Shown here: one piece after another, positions 1 to 12,667 of the stretch
How the letters are laid out: each line of letters opens with the position of its first letter
How positions within the stretch are numbered: position 1 is the stretch's first letter
Origin: Lotus japonicus
Taxonomy: Eukaryota; Streptophyta; Magnoliopsida; Fabales; Fabaceae
DNA length: 64,000 nucleotides
Assembly: GCF_012489685.1 (NCBI RefSeq)
Contig: NC_080044.1
Span: 79,780,732-79,844,731 of the forward strand
Reading direction: 5' to 3'
Notes under the pieces: model-generated
Database searches by the model: none
What the model saw: only the letters and a program-made list of their open reading frames with translations
What the model was told of the DNA's origin: nothing
Position numbers and translations under genes: made by a program

Positions 1-555
1 TCACTTGCAGTAATTTTGCACATGTAGCCGAAGCAGCACCTAGTCATCCCTTCCAAAATTATCTGCCTAATAGTTAAAGCTTAGTTAGAATATGCTTCTT
101 GTTTTTTAAAAATAAATAAAATAGTTCACCCACCAAATCAAAAACTTTTGTAGCAGCAGCCATGACTACTACACCCCTTCTCAAAAACCATCACCGAAAA
201 AGAATTTGGTTTGGAACTATCTAAGGTATCAGTCATGGCATCCACAAGCAAGCTTCCAGATTCAGCAGCTTACCCTAAGAAAGTCAGTGCTATAAGTTAG
301 AAGAATGTCACAGTGCTGAACAAATGTTCTCTAGCCGTTCTGCAAGAAATCACAATGAATGCTAAAGTCATTGATAGTTGAAATTGTAAAGAAAGGTATA
401 AATTCATGGAGAAGTTTATTTGGTTGGATTTATTAAGACACACAAGTAAAGGGAAGGTCATGAAGTGGAGAAGGAAGTAAAAAATCAAACAAATATGAAT
501 TTCTGGAGGTTTTTCAAAGGAGGTTTAACCTCCCCTATATCAACTATGTTATTTT
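1..555. other. AT-rich sequence, no gene recognised
   Basis: No long open frame and no recognisable protein family on either strand. Confidence 0.5.
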
Positions 556-828
556 CTTGATTTATAGTGTTTACATTGCAGCAGTTTTTGACGCAATTTA
601 ATATTAAGATTAAGTAAGAAAATTCAAACATTCTATTACACTTAAGCTTGATTTATAGTGTTTACATTGCAGCAGTTTTTGACGCAATCTAATATTAAGA
701 TTAAGTAAGAAAATTCAAACATTCTACTACACTTAAGCTTGATTTATAGTGTTTACATTGCAGCAATTTTTGACGCAATCTAATATTAAGATTAAGTAAT
801 AAAATTCAAACATTCTACTACACTTAAG
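556..828. repeat. Tandem repeat, 3 x 91 bp
   Basis: Three head-to-tail units start at 556, 647 and 738, each beginning CTTGATTTATAGTG and ending CACTTAAG. They differ by only a few substitutions, so the expansion is recent. No coding content. Confidence 0.93.
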
Positions 829-880
829 CACTAACAAAGTTAGCCTAAGACATGATTGGCCCCACTATCTTATTCCTTAA

Positions 881-1066
881 GAGTAATGTTACTCACACAC
901 CTCTCTTTTGAGGTGTGTGAGGTGGAATGATGAGAGAGATAGGAAGAAAAGAAAAAGTAAGGGAGAGAAAGTATGAGATGTGATAGATGGTAAGAGGAGA
1001 GAGATAGAAACAAAAAGAGGTGGAAATGAAGTGTTTTAAAAATGAGGTGTGTATATATCATTACTC
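881..1066. mobile_element. MITE-like inverted-repeat element
   Basis: The ends are imperfect inverted repeats of about 23 bp (GAGTAATG...CACACCTC at 881; its inverted counterpart ends at 1066). Just inside the left end is a hairpin with 12-bp arms (CTCACACACCTC / GAGGTGTGTGAG, about 892-921). No clear target-site duplication, so the superfamily is unassigned. Confidence 0.5.
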
Positions 1067-1073
1067 ACTATCA

Positions 1074-1213
1074 TATAAAATGATGAAAGACACAATAAGG
1101 GTCATATAGAGGATTCATGTTTAGCCAGCGTTACCAATGGCCAAAATTAAACATCTTTTTATCATTATAAAATGATGAAAGACACAATAAGGGTCATATA
1201 GAGGATTCATGTT
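1074..1213. repeat. 48-bp direct repeat, two copies
   Basis: Copies at 1074-1121 and 1166-1213 are identical apart from minor differences and lie 92 bp apart. Confidence 0.85.
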
Positions 1214-1648
1214 CAGTGACCAATTTTTGATGCGGCAACAACATGTTAAAGGAGCATAATCCAAATCAGGTAATGAACCAAGGTCCACAAACCCTTGTTG
1301 TAACATGTTCTAGGAGGAACAAAAATCAGAGTGACCAGAACGGTATTCATGAATTATAACTGCTAAGTAATTAAAGAGTGAATTCCCAACATCAATCAGG
1401 TACAATAATTTATTAGAACCATATCTTTCTGCTTTCCTCAAACCAAATCCAACGTTCCTTCATTTTTTTTTAAATATTGAAACTAAATCTTGTACACCAA
1501 CATTTTTTTTAAATATTGAAACTAAATCTTGTACAAACAAAGTGAGTATGTACAAACTAATCTTAACAAAGCAACACCAGAGTAACAATCATAGCAGCTG
1601 CAACTTCTAAAGCCTTCCTCAGATCAATCAAATTGCACACTGAGTGTT

Positions 1649-1725
1649 ATCAGTCCTGCTTGTACCACGTCCAGCAGCCCAGCCAAGTCTGATCAGTCCT
1701 GCTTGTATCACGTCCAGTAGCCCAG
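1649..1725. repeat. 34-bp direct repeat, two copies
   Basis: The segment at 1649-1682 recurs at 1692-1725 with two substitutions. It sits in a short open frame that matches no family I know. Confidence 0.8.
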
Positions 1726-3929
1726 AAAACCTCTATGCCTTCTGTCACTCCTTGCTGCCTTCATCACAATCCGAATTCTCATTCACCACCATGTGTCAAC
1801 AACCTCTTACTCATTTCCAACTTCAGCATAATTTGATCCATTTGTGTTTCCATTATTAAAATGTTTCAAACATGTTCCCATTAATGAAGGATCTGCAAAT
1901 ATCAGTCATATTATATTGAGAGAAGTCACAATTTAGAAATTATACTACAATACTTTATGCAATAAAGAAAATAAACTGCAAATTCTACCTTATTCTATTC
2001 AGAGAGAGAGAGAGAGAAACACTGTAAGTATTTAATAGCCTAGAGAATGGATAAAGGAAGTCAAGTGCAAGTTCTAGAAAAAAGCTGCTGCTTAATTTCA
2101 AACACGTCATGCAAGGTTGAAGAGCTAGAGCATTACCATTGCCCAAATCTTAAAGATGATTTTTTTATTGAAGATGATTATCATAATAAAAGATCATGAA
2201 GGGTAAGACTTTGGCTAAAATTCAAGGTCTCAGTATTCAAACATCAAGAATTGTTTTGATTTTTCAATCATATGATAATCAGTTTTACTTCATGGTTCAA
2301 CACCTAAACAACTATAAAATTTTACACAACAGATACCTATTGTTTTTCAAAGCAAGGTTGAAGAGGGCCATTGCTCCAACTTCCTGAGCCATCAAATTTC
2401 CTTCATGCACAGCTGATTGTAAAACTGCAAAAGGGCTTCAACAAACTCATTAGCTCCCATAAAAATTCAGGCTTCCAGCTCATCCCTTAGCAACAACCTT
2501 TTCTATTCCACCACTTCACTTTTCTAATCATAGAGAAAAGTAGAAACTTTTGGTAGTTTACTGCTAATGTCCAGTGTTGTAAAAATTGGTCTGAATTATT
2601 CAGAATCAATGTTTAAAGATTGGAGCAATCATTTATGAGTTGAAATTAATTATCTTTCATGTTAGAACCTGCAGAAATAGTACTGAAATACCAACAAAAA
2701 GTAAAGATAAAATCCTTAAGACAAAATGACATCCACCAAACCATCATGCACTTCAGGATAGTCTTTCAAGTAAACATTATGCCATCAAAACATATATATA
2801 ACACTAATGTACTGTAGCTGAAGGCAGTGAAGAGAACAATATCGAAATACATTAAGAGGCTACACTGTTAGGCATTGAGAATACACCAGTTCATTGAAGA
2901 TTTGCAGTCTAATGTCTACTGGAAGAATTGAAAAGGATTTATATTTGAGAAAATCACATTAAAACTTTTAATATGAGGGGAAAGTACTGAATGGAAACAC
3001 ATTAATTTAAAATAATCATCTGTATTGTATCAGTTAGATGTCTCAATTCATCAACTTACTTGTCCATGAGAAGAAGCAAAACACACGAAAGCCAAGAACC
3101 CCAAAAGAAGAGTGACTCTTGAACATGCATGGATTGTTGACAAACCAAAACTAAGATTGAACATGAATTATATTAACCGTTGAAGGAAAATAAAGATATT
3201 ACATATCGACAAATGACGTGGATACCTAAGAAGGAGAGGGTAGTGTGTGAGCACCTCACTTTTCAGAGTCAGTACTCAATAAGTCATTTGACATTGAAAA
3301 ACCTGTCAAAAAATACAAATCCATGGTTAGCTTATAAGCTTCATTAGAGGGTCAGAAAATACTTGGAATATTAAGGATTAACATTCAGCACATGATGATA
3401 AATATTTAAATCATAACAGAGCTAAAGATGAAGGGCATTTGAAATAAAAAAAAAAATTACTGCTATTTTCTTTGATAAAGAAAGAAAAATTATCTAATTG
3501 TTAAACCAAACATACGATTAGCACCATTAAAATGATCAAACATTTGACTAAAGGTCTGTTGTTCTAAACAACTGAATAAGGTAGTGATGTTCATAAGCCA
3601 CTATTAATTACCATTCATTGATTATTATTTTACGAATAAATACTCCAGATTACTGAAAAAATAAAGTATTAAATGCTTTTCGTGTTCTAATGATATTAAA
3701 TGCTTAGAAGTTGTCATTTAATACATTTTATTTCAGTCCTGTATCACTCAACTCAAACTATAAGCAAACACATAGAGATAAAGCACTCTAATGGCTTGAT
3801 ATATTTACTACTTGGCACAGGCTACAAATTCTAGTATTTATCATGATAACTGCAATGGAAAAGGCTGTTTTTATCAATAGTAGCTATTAAAATTTGTAAT
3901 TGTAAGTCAAAAAAGAATTGCTCACATGC
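1726..3929. other. Non-coding AT-rich stretch
   Basis: Nothing recognisable except a short (GA)n run near 2001. Further exons of the MED15-like gene would be expected here on the minus strand if that gene were complete, but I could not find them. Confidence 0.4.
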
Positions 3930-5281
3930 CTGCTGAAGTCTCAAAGCAACTTTCTGGTACACTTCGTTCATCTCTGTGAAGTAATTTTCTTTTATGGTTT
4001 GGATCTGTAGGTTGAAATAAGCATAATCAAATAATCAAAACATTAGTAACCTCGAGACTTCTCATGATTTAATCTGTAGGTTGAAATCGGTAGAATCAAT
4101 TATCAAATAATCAAAATATTAGTCACCATGAGACCCCTCACGCAAGGCATTTGTATCACCGTTGCATCAACACTTTTGGAGGAAATAAAAGAGGTTCTTT
4201 TTCTTTTTTTAACCTTTTGTTGGGTATCATAAATTGCAAGTTTCACTTCCATTCTCAAATTTAGATGTCTAAACAATAGTACCAACTTGCAGTGGAGAAA
4301 TGCCATTTATATCACTATAACATTTGATTAATAATTACAGAGTCTTTAAACTGCAGAATGGCACTAAATAAAAGAGGATAAAAAAGTAGTAATAAATAAG
4401 CAGTTGCAACAGTAGAGTAATGTTATGCTCAGAAGGATGAATAAAAGATTCCAGTCCAATGGGTATATTTAGAGAAAAAAAAATTATATCATGATTTTTC
4501 CTCAAAGACTAATTAAGATGTCACATTCTTGTTAATTAATATTTTCACCATAAAAGTCATCATATAACTCTTATTTAATTTACATCACAGTTTGCTTTAT
4601 CAATATCTGTTGTCATAGCAAAACTATATAGTGAGGAAATAAAAGTAAATAGCACAGTACCTTTTGGTACACTTCTTCTCGCCAATCAGCCCCACTTGGT
4701 TGTGCAATCTGTGCTGTAGAATCCAAAGAAGCTACAATAGGTATGATATGAAGCAAACATAAGAATGCATGAGTGTGATAGCAGACCAGTAATGAAAAGG
4801 ACCAACACTATGTGCAAACAGCAGAGGATACCACCCCACTATCTATAGTTATTTAGAAGTAGGGAATACTTAGTGGGGGTGGGGGGGAGAAAAATATTGG
4901 TGTTCATTAGTTAGTTGAGAAAGGGTCAGGGTCTCTAGAATATCCTGAGGAATTGTTAGTTTATGTATCATCTTCTACCTTTAGATCATCTTGACCAGAG
5001 GGGGTACTACTAAATAACACAACATATTCTGGCTCTTCTCCCTATTTTCACTCTGCCACTAATCCAGTTCTATAGAGTGCTTGGCTTTTTCCAATAGAAC
5101 CATAAACTACAAAAATATAATGACAGAGATAAGTAAATAGATTCATATTCATACTTGTTGATGATTCTGGAAAAGCTCTTTGAGATTCATATAATTTTTT
5201 GTTTTGATCAGAAGCATTTTGCTGAAGTAAAGACCCTGATGCTTGAAGTCTTTGTTGTATATCTCGTAAGAGTGGCTGCGG
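3930..5281 (-). pseudogene. MED15: MED15-like (KIX domain) Mediator subunit, three-exon fragment
   Basis: Three minus-strand blocks read as consecutive exons. Block 5281-5155 is a Q-rich segment with DIQQRLQASGSLLQQ. Block 4731-4661 contains SGADWREEVYQK. Block 4004-3930 contains ENYFTEMNEVYQKVA. The last two are the helical KIX region of plant MED15, which binds transcription activators in the Mediator tail. Two blocks end in GT donors. The third is followed by GC, which is either a GC donor or a mutation. The N-terminal start and the downstream helix are missing, so this is a partial, probably non-functional copy. Family identity is fairly secure; MED15a versus a paralogue cannot be told. 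Confidence 0.75.
4003..4140. repeat. Tandem duplication of about 69 bp
   Basis: The sequence after ATCTGTAGGTTGAAAT at 4003 recurs from about 4073, roughly 85% identical. The duplicated unit spans the acceptor region of the third MED15-like exon, so the intron carries two acceptor-like sites. Confidence 0.75.
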
Positions 5282-5579
5282 CTGCAAATATAGACAACAT
5301 ATATGACCCAAAATTCGAATAAGTGGAACAAATTAGAGAAAAATATGGTTCGGAAGCAGGACAGAAGACTGGTACACAATGTGAGAATTTCATGAGAAGA
5401 GGGTTCAATTTATAGAAACACTCTCAGCATTCATTCGAGTTCCAATTCAAATTCAAAATCAAAAAGAGAAATTTGACACATCAAATCAGAACAGCTGTAA
5501 AGAAAATAGGGGATGCATTAGGGTATAGGAAAAATACCTGTAAAGTGATGTCCATAGGGACGAGAAGAGTAGAGGAAAG

Positions 5580-5801
5580 CGCATAGCTGAGGGAAGGGTA
5601 GCTGCAGAACGCCGTCGAAAACGGAAAAGGAGTAGAGGGACGAGCAGACCCTACACGGTAGAAGCAGGAGAGGGTCGAGCAGAGCGTAGAGGAGGGGAAA
5701 GAGCATAGCTCAGGGAAGGGTAGCTGCAGATGACATCAGAGGCAAACAAAAAAGCAGTAGAGGAAGATTGCAGAGTCTACACGGTAGAAGCAGGAGAGGG
5801 A
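5580..5801. repeat. Tandem duplication of about 125 bp
   Basis: A 27-bp block at 5580 recurs at 5703 and a 24-bp block at 5651 recurs at 5778. This is a diverged, purine-rich two-unit array just upstream of the MED15-like fragment. Confidence 0.75.
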
Positions 5802-7170
5802 GAAAGGGAAAGATTGATTTCTGCTAACCTATCATTCTACCAAAGAAGCCCAAATAAGAATAGGCCCAACTATCTAACAACTACAACAACAAAAAAATGG
5901 TGCACTATGAACAGTGAAATTGCATCTTGCATTTTAAGTTAGTAGATATAAGAACATGAGGAGTAGTAACAACGGGTGGAACACGATTGCTTTTGAATGA
6001 AGATACCTGTAAGTACAAAAAAAATATGAGTCTTATTTAACAATTCAAACAACAATAAATTTTTATTTTATTTTAATTCGAGATAAAATTAATTTTGACA
6101 AAATTGATTGTGGTAAAAGTGACTTGAAGTGATTTATGTTTTGTACACTTAAGAGAAATGTGATTTTTATAGGGTAAAGTTGTTGAATCTAGTTGTAAAA
6201 CCTCATAATTTACTAATGTTAGAGCTACTCTCTCTAACTTTCTAAAATCAATTCTCCAATATGACTCCCAAACATCTATAAATCATGTTTGGTTTTGTGT
6301 TTGCAAGTTAGAGTCGATTATGCTTCTATAAAAGTTAGAAAAGTAGCTTCTTTCCACCATGATTTAATTTTGACTTTAAAATGGTTTCTTAATGAGTTTT
6401 CAAATATACATTATATAGTCTTTTAAAAGTGATTTTGCTCGACGAGAATTGTTTGAGGTTACTCAATGGAGAACCAAACACACATATTAGATTGTGTAAA
6501 TGTGCTTTCAAGATCTTAGAACCTTACGGTCCTTTAGCAAGTTTACAATCTAGATCACATGTAGGATCTTGAATAGGAATGACTCCTTGCTGGATCGCGA
6601 CCTTTTCGAGAGGATTGTGGGATCCCAATCCTTGAGGCTGGATTTCAAAGTTGAGATTTAGGGTTTCAGCCACCCATTTGCAATCAATAATCGTGATTCG
6701 CCCAAGGAAACCCTAAACTCCTAACTAAACTCTGCTTATACAATTGTCAAGCACAAGTGTGTAAAAATAGCTACACATTATATACCGTAAGCATTAACGT
6801 GCATTCACCATGTGTGTAAAAATGTTTCCAAACATATTCTTGAATGATTAATTCTTATAACAGGAAAAGAAGAGTCCAGAATCAAGTATTTTAAGATACA
6901 ATATGTAACCACTCACAATAGATATATAATACAAATACAAATGTCGTGCAACAACAGTTCATAACTCACTCACTTTCATCTAGTTAACTAGTTTTGACCC
7001 CTTTCACTGATCTCTCCAATAGTTGTTACAAACCTTTATGTTGGAGTTATCAGCCCTTATTTATAATGAAAATGCCGGACAAGATTTCATTCATAATGAT
7101 AATGTCATTTATTCTCAAGCTACTGATTCCCAGTCATGGGACCTTTCTTGGTATCCCAGCTGACTCTTAC
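5802..7170. other. No gene recognised
   Basis: AT-rich sequence with scattered short frames. The 6050-6480 part has repeat-like character, but I could not define an element. Confidence 0.4.
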
Positions 7171-7609
7171 CCACGGTTGGCCAGGAGGTGCTCTTGCTTC
7201 AGGAGCAGAATGGCTATCAAGATTCTTCATTACTCTTTCCCGCACTGCAGCAAAGACCTAAGCGACTAACGAGTGGCATGAGAATTGCATTCATAAGAAA
7301 AACAAACGAGTTTAATTTTTATGCACCGACGGTGTAAAGTTTTTTAGACTATCAACCAATCAAGAGTCAAGGATGTGAGAAAATCTTTTTATTTAATGTC
7401 ATTAATTGATGTTGCACATCCTTAAAATCTAATTGATTGGCGGTGTAAAAAACTTTATAGGTGCATTATCTTTTTTCTCAAAACAAAATCCAACGAAATA
7501 ATCTCGGAAATCGTCATTTAAATGATGGAATGAGACTAACTGGATTTGAGTTTATAGTCTCTGGAGGTTGCTCCTGCCCTGATATCCACTTCCATAAATC
7601 TGGATTCCC
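7171..7609 (-). pseudogene. SDHAF2: SDHAF2-like (succinate dehydrogenase assembly factor 2) exon pair
   Basis: Two minus-strand exon-like blocks have clean splice borders. Block 7609-7541 encodes GNPDLWKWISGQEQPPET and is preceded by a CAG acceptor and followed by a GTTAG donor. Block 7244-7171 encodes RERVMKNLDSH followed by SAPEARAPPGQPW, after TGCAG and before GTAAG. Together they resemble the C-terminal part of the plant mitochondrial factor that helps flavinate SDH1. The exon phases do not join directly, so a small exon or a few bases are missing. Only a C-terminal piece is present, so this is likely a captured or decayed fragment. The assignment rests on memory of the family. Confidence 0.55.
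7322..7465. mobile_element. Tourist-like (PIF/Harbinger) MITE, TSD TTA
   Basis: This 144-bp element starts TGCACC and ends GGTGCA, with long imperfect terminal inverted repeats that share CGGTGTAAA(G)TTTTTTA. It is flanked by TTA at 7319-7321 and 7466-7468. Length, TIR and 3-bp TSD fit Tourist-type MITEs. No coding capacity. Confidence 0.85.
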
Positions 7610-7886
7610 CTGCATAACAACATAAATAGGATTTTAAAGTGACATGGACTCCAATCAATAGACCTGTAACTCAAACTTCAGCAACTATAGTTAGCTATCT
7701 CATTTCCAATTAGGAATTGCAACAAAACCATCACACATTCTACATATTAGTGCGATAACCTTTGCGCTGCACGGAATTTTATGTTGTAAATTTTTAATAA
7801 ATAAATAAGCTATTGGTTTATAAGTCAACCGTGTAAAGATAACGAAGAGAAAGATGAAATAAATAATTGAAATTGTATTGTATACA

Positions 7887-8051
7887 TCAAACATTTCCAA
7901 AAACTTCCTTAAACACTACATTTAGAGTAGTGATATGTTGTTTGTCCGCCTCATCAAGTATACAAAGTTTAAGACTTTTTCTTGAGCGTACTCTAGAGAG
8001 AGCTACATATAATTGACAATGTGTGAAGACGGGCCTCGGGAGGAAGAGCTC
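7887..8051 (-). pseudogene. Helitron helicase, C-terminal end
   Basis: Reads LPRPVFTHCQLYVALSRV on the minus strand, the conserved last motif of the Pif1-like helicase of plant Helitrons. It is cut off at 8051 by the LTR; the preceding part resumes at 15902 across the AGCTC target duplication. The open frame running past 8051 into the LTR is not real helicase. Confidence 0.88.
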
Positions 8052-8697
8052 TGTAACACCCCAACTTTTGGGGGTCACAATTAGTAACCTATTAAATAAA
8101 ATGAAATGATTTTACAAAATGATTTACAAATAAGGGTATATTTTTTTTTTCATTTGTTTTCTAAAACATTTCTAAAACCTGATATGCATATACTTGCCCC
8201 AACCCATACATCCGGCCTTAACTAGGCAAGCCTCGTGAGTGACGACGGATGTTCTATACATGTAATATACAATAATGTAATGCATTAACAGACAACAAGG
8301 TTCAGAATGCGATAACACCCTAAGTCCAATATACTTCCTACAATCCCCGCACTGGAGAGTTGCAGAAAAGCAATGCATCGGAACCTACCCAAAATCAAAG
8401 TAAGTTATACAGCCATCCCTATAAGCTTTAACCAATAACAGTAAGCTTCTCTACCCAAGGCTCTAGCCTTACATCTAACTATTACTTCTACCAGTCTTCG
8501 GTTAATCTACTCACTCCAAGAAGTCTTCCCGTAAGTCAATCCAATCACCTCCTGGCAGCGATCAACAGCTACACGCAGCAATACCTGTTAGGGCCTGGCA
8601 GTTTGCCGACCGCCCAAACACAAACAAAGCAAACAAGGCAAGAAAGGGTCAACTTCCTAGAATACTGTAATATAACACTACAAAAAAATTGGCATTT

Positions 8698-8967
8698 TGC
8701 GGCGGTTTGAACCGCCGCAGAACGCTTCTCGCGGCGGTTTGTCAACCGTCGCAGTTACTAGTGTCGCCAGGCGTTCTGCGGCGGTTTGTACCAACCGCTG
8801 GAATAGCCGCCGCTAATAGCATCTCGCGTTTTGCGGCGGTTCCAACCGCCGCAGATAGCTAACAAAAACCGGATTTTAACAACTTTTGGCGGCGGTTCGA
8901 ACCGCCTTGATATACTTTGTGGGAGAATTGATATAATCTTTAGCGGCGGTTTAAACCGCCGCAAGTT
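8698..8967. repeat. CACTA left subterminal palindrome array
   Basis: Six copies of a GCGGCGGTT...AACCGCCGC palindrome (near 8698, 8730, 8778, 8831, 8887, 8941) with 2-6 bp centres. In En/Spm elements, subterminal repeats bind the accessory TNPA-type protein; that role is inferred here. Confidence 0.9.
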
Positions 8968-9297
8968 GTTAATTTTTTTTTTTTGCTTTTTTTGGTTTTT
9001 ATAGAAAATGAAATTTACTATCATCATACCTGTTTTCTAGATCAACCCAGATTCTGTTAAAATTATTATAACTTGTAAATGTGAAAAACATATAGGTAAA
9101 AATAAGTTCATTCATTTGCATTCAACATAAATCCAACTACTAAAGTGTTAAATTCAGTACAAACATGTAAATGGTCCAACATTAACATCATCATAAGAAA
9201 CACTAGATCCAACTACTAAAGTGACAAGTTCAGTAGAATAATCCAAAAAAAGCTCAGTCTTAAATCATTCCCCCAATCCTACATGAAGCTAAGAAGA

Positions 9298-9373
9298 CGG
9301 TCCATTGTTTCCGGGATTATGACTAGCGGACGAAGATGGCCTTGGTTCGTTTGGAGAGCCTAAATCAGTAACC
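9298..9373 (-). CDS. Possible C-terminal exon of a CACTA protein
   Basis: A TGCAG acceptor on the minus strand is followed by VTDLGSPNEPRPSSSASHN... and a stop. The low-complexity Ser/Pro/Asn tail resembles ends of CACTA-encoded proteins. Too short for a firm call. Confidence 0.35.
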
Positions 9374-9654
9374 TGCAAGTAGTTAATTTTTATTAATATT
9401 CAGCTAAATGGACAATGGCAAAAATATATATAATAGAGAAGTACTAGGTGTACTACAAACCAAATAACAATGAGAGAAAAAACAAGGATAGTACTAGCAA
9501 TCCTTCTGCAATGGAGCCTGTGGGTTGTGCCCTGTTGTGCACGTATGATTTTAGCAATCCTAAGTACCTAATCAAAAGAGACATTTGATAGTTAATGTAT
9601 ATCTAGGTAGAAATCACGAAATTAAAAAAAAAAAACTTAGAACTAGTTCAGGTT

Positions 9655-10644
9655 TTACCTTTCTACAGGGTACATCCATCGGTAATATACGGGGTCTCTA
9701 GGATGCCTAATCATGCCATCATTATTAGCAGACACAGCATGCCATCTCATATCATTAGCAGTCTTTGAAGACAAAAACAATCTTTGCAATCGAGGCTTCA
9801 GAGGAAAGTAACGAAGAACTTTTCGAGGCACTTTCTTCTTGAACTTGTCAACTTCTGACACCGGGTTCTCACCATTTCCACTCGGTTCTCTCCATCTAGA
9901 CATGGTACAAGTTTTGCATTGTTCCCTGTTTTCATCCTCACCCCAGTACAACATGCAATTTCTTGGACATGCATGTATCTTTTCATAGCCCAAACCAAGT
10001 TTGGTTATATATTTCTTTGCCTCGTAAAATGAACTTGGAATTTGTGCATGTTCAAATGCATCATGTAGTAGCTCTATTATCATTGTCATTGCCTTATCAG
10101 TCATCTTACATAGGCATTTGATATGATACAGCTTGACTATAAAAGAAAGTTTAGAATACCGTGTGCACCCTTCGTACAATGGTTGTTCCCCATCTTTTGC
10201 CAAATCATAAAACTCTCTAGCTTGATTTCCTTGTGGCCCAACATTTGGCATTGGTCCTTCACCTTGGCCGACGCCTTCATTTGAATCATTGTCACGATGC
10301 ATATCGACCCCAAAAGCTTCATTGACCATGTTTCGGATAGGATCTTCATCATTCACAATGTTTGGTCCTAAACTTGACAAATTGGCAGTACAATTGTTTT
10401 CAGTTTCCACTTCATGGGACTCGCCATGATCAAACCAAAAGGTGTAATTTCTCGGGAATTGCTTAATAATTAAGTGCTCATACACTACATCTCTAGTCAG
10501 CCACTTTCTAAAATTGCATAGACCACAAGGGCATAATATTGCACCATCAACAGAACTACGCTCAAAGGCAAAGTCTAAAAATCCCTTAACCCCTTCCTGA
10601 TATGCAGGTGAATTTCGTGGCAACAAAATCCATGACTTATCCAT
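9655..10644 (-). pseudogene. TNP2-like CACTA transposase, N-terminal part only
   Basis: A 329-codon frame starts MDKSWILLPRNSPAYQEG, the transposase-associated domain (about residues 1-75, with CPCGLC). It continues through an acidic linker to a TNP2-type region with HACPRNCMLYW (about 225-235) and KVPRKVLRYFPLKPRLQRL (about 270-290). TNP2 transposases are usually more than twice as long; the catalytic Transposase_21 part that should follow is absent. The frame stops at 9655 in non-coding sequence. The product could at most be a truncated DNA-binding protein. The N-terminal Met is the family's usual start. Confidence 0.88.
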
Positions 10645-10649
10645 TGCTA

Positions 10650-12380
10650 CTTTCTGTAGTAATCAATAAAAAATAGTAACATTTACAAGTTATTAACCAA
10701 CAAGTTATCCAAAACATGACTCTTTCATGACTCCTTCAAAACATGCTATTAACCAACAAGTTATCCAAAAAAAATCACTTACTGTTCAGTTATTGGCACC
10801 CAAGTTGCTGGCTTTGATGGAGTTCTTTTGAGATCTGCACATTATATATCAAGGTAGAAAAATTAGTATATATCAAGGAGTCTCTAACGCTGGTATTTTA
10901 TTTTCTTTATGACTTATCCTATGCTTGTTATTTTACTTTGAAAAGCTAAAGTTAGATGCTCTAGTCTCTTTTTCCCCTTTAAAAGTAAAACCATTATGTG
11001 GCACAAAAAGGTATACATAACAGATACAAGCAAAAAAGAAACCAAACAAAAGGTTACTCCAACGTCTCATCCCATCATCATGAAATCAAACACACAGTTA
11101 CAAGACAAATACTATGCACATAAAGAAAAGTTTCCAAACCTTGCACCTACATTTTAAACAGCGAAAACCAGAACATACAACTAGGTCATGAAATCTGGAG
11201 AACCATATAGCACAAAATCATCAAGGTGTTAGCATTTAAGTTATAAAAATAGGCTAGAAATTACTCAGCAGTTATGCCAGTTTCCTCACATCCTTAGCAT
11301 CATATACCAACCTTTGCATATTATAAGAGAAATGAAACACGATTCACCGTTCATTTCAACCTTGGCTAACGAAACTATGTATATGAGGCTGGCTTAAAAT
11401 GAAATTAAAAGACACCAAACAATGAAATAGCCCAGGATTCTCAAAACATAACTACCATCTCTAGCTGATCGATCACCAGCTTTAATTAATGAAGCATACC
11501 TATTTTTTATTTTGTGGAAACAAATTCCAAGCTTCACCTGAAACAAAACCCAAAAATGCCACTTGATTGAGATATTAACGTCTATGAATTTGAGAATAAA
11601 CCCTAACCTTCATTACAATGCAGGCTTACACATTACCCTCAATTTGGTGATTTAAAAATAGCTTAATTTGGCATATTACCCTTACTGAGTAATTTCATCG
11701 AGCACCTTATGTACCATTTTGTTTCCAATTAGGAACCACAAACTGTTGCTGAATAATTTAGGCATATCAATTAACATAGGCAGCTTTGTTCCCAATCAGT
11801 ATCATAATTCATAAACCACGTTGACATTGGAAGCAAAAAATCAGAAAATGTATTAACTCCTCAATAACAAATGCAAAATCTTACCTTAAATCTCAAATCA
11901 ACGTGGAGGTTCTGCAAGGAAAACTCAAACAGTGAACACTGAAGATCTGAAGTGCACAAGAGAACAGAGAAACAAGGTGTGGAGCGACGATGAGGAAGCT
12001 ACTCAGTAGAAAAAGTTACCTGAACAAACATGAAGAAATCAAAATTAGGGATTGTGAAATAGTGAAACCAGACGCAGGAGAGGAGAGGAGAGGAGGGGAA
12101 AAGAGAAGAGAAGAGAGGAAAGGAGAAGAGAACAAACCCTACGTGAAGGCAACAAGACGCTGAAGCAAGGAAACAAAGAAGAGGCCAACGTGAAGAGAAC
12201 CAGACGCTGAAGCAAGGAAACAAAGAAGAACCCAACGTGAAGAAGCTCGGTTTTAGGGATCGGTAGGTTTTTTTTTTTAACAAGAGGGAAAGAAAAATTG
12301 GGGAAATTAAAATAAGTGAGGGAAAGTAAAATTGGGAGAGGGAAACTGAAATCTTAGATTTGGGCCAAATTTGTATGAAA
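10650..12380. other. CACTA internal sequence without recognised gene
   Basis: AT-rich, with a purine-rich stretch near 12,070-12,240 that duplicates about 50 bp (CAGACGCTGAAGCAAGGAAA occurs twice). Consistent with the 5' leader of the transposase gene. Confidence 0.45.
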
Positions 12381-12390
12381 TTGTAAGCTT

Positions 12391-12667
12391 GCGGCGGTTA
12401 TAAAGCCCAACCGACGCAAGTTATTTTAAAAAAACAAACAAACAAACAAACCGCTGCAACAACCGCCGCACATTATTAATCCACTGCGGCGGTTGTAACC
12501 GCCGCGAACAATCTGATATTATTTTTTTAAACAAAACACCTACCAACCGCCGCTAAACACCTTACAACCGCCGCCAAATTAACATACTTGAGTCGGTCGC
12601 TTAAACCGCCGCAGGAAACACTTTTGCGGCGGTTAAGGGAAACCGCCGCAAAAAGACCGCCGCAAAA
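12391..12667. repeat. CACTA right subterminal palindrome array
   Basis: Counterpart of the left array, with repeated GCGGCGGTT / AACCGCCGC half-sites (near 12391, 12449, 12484, 12543, 12592, 12624-12660) up to the terminal repeat. Confidence 0.88.

Noticed and set aside
8758..9027. Minus-strand frame with repeated GGW/RRF residues
   Set aside because: It is the CACTA subterminal palindrome array read as protein.
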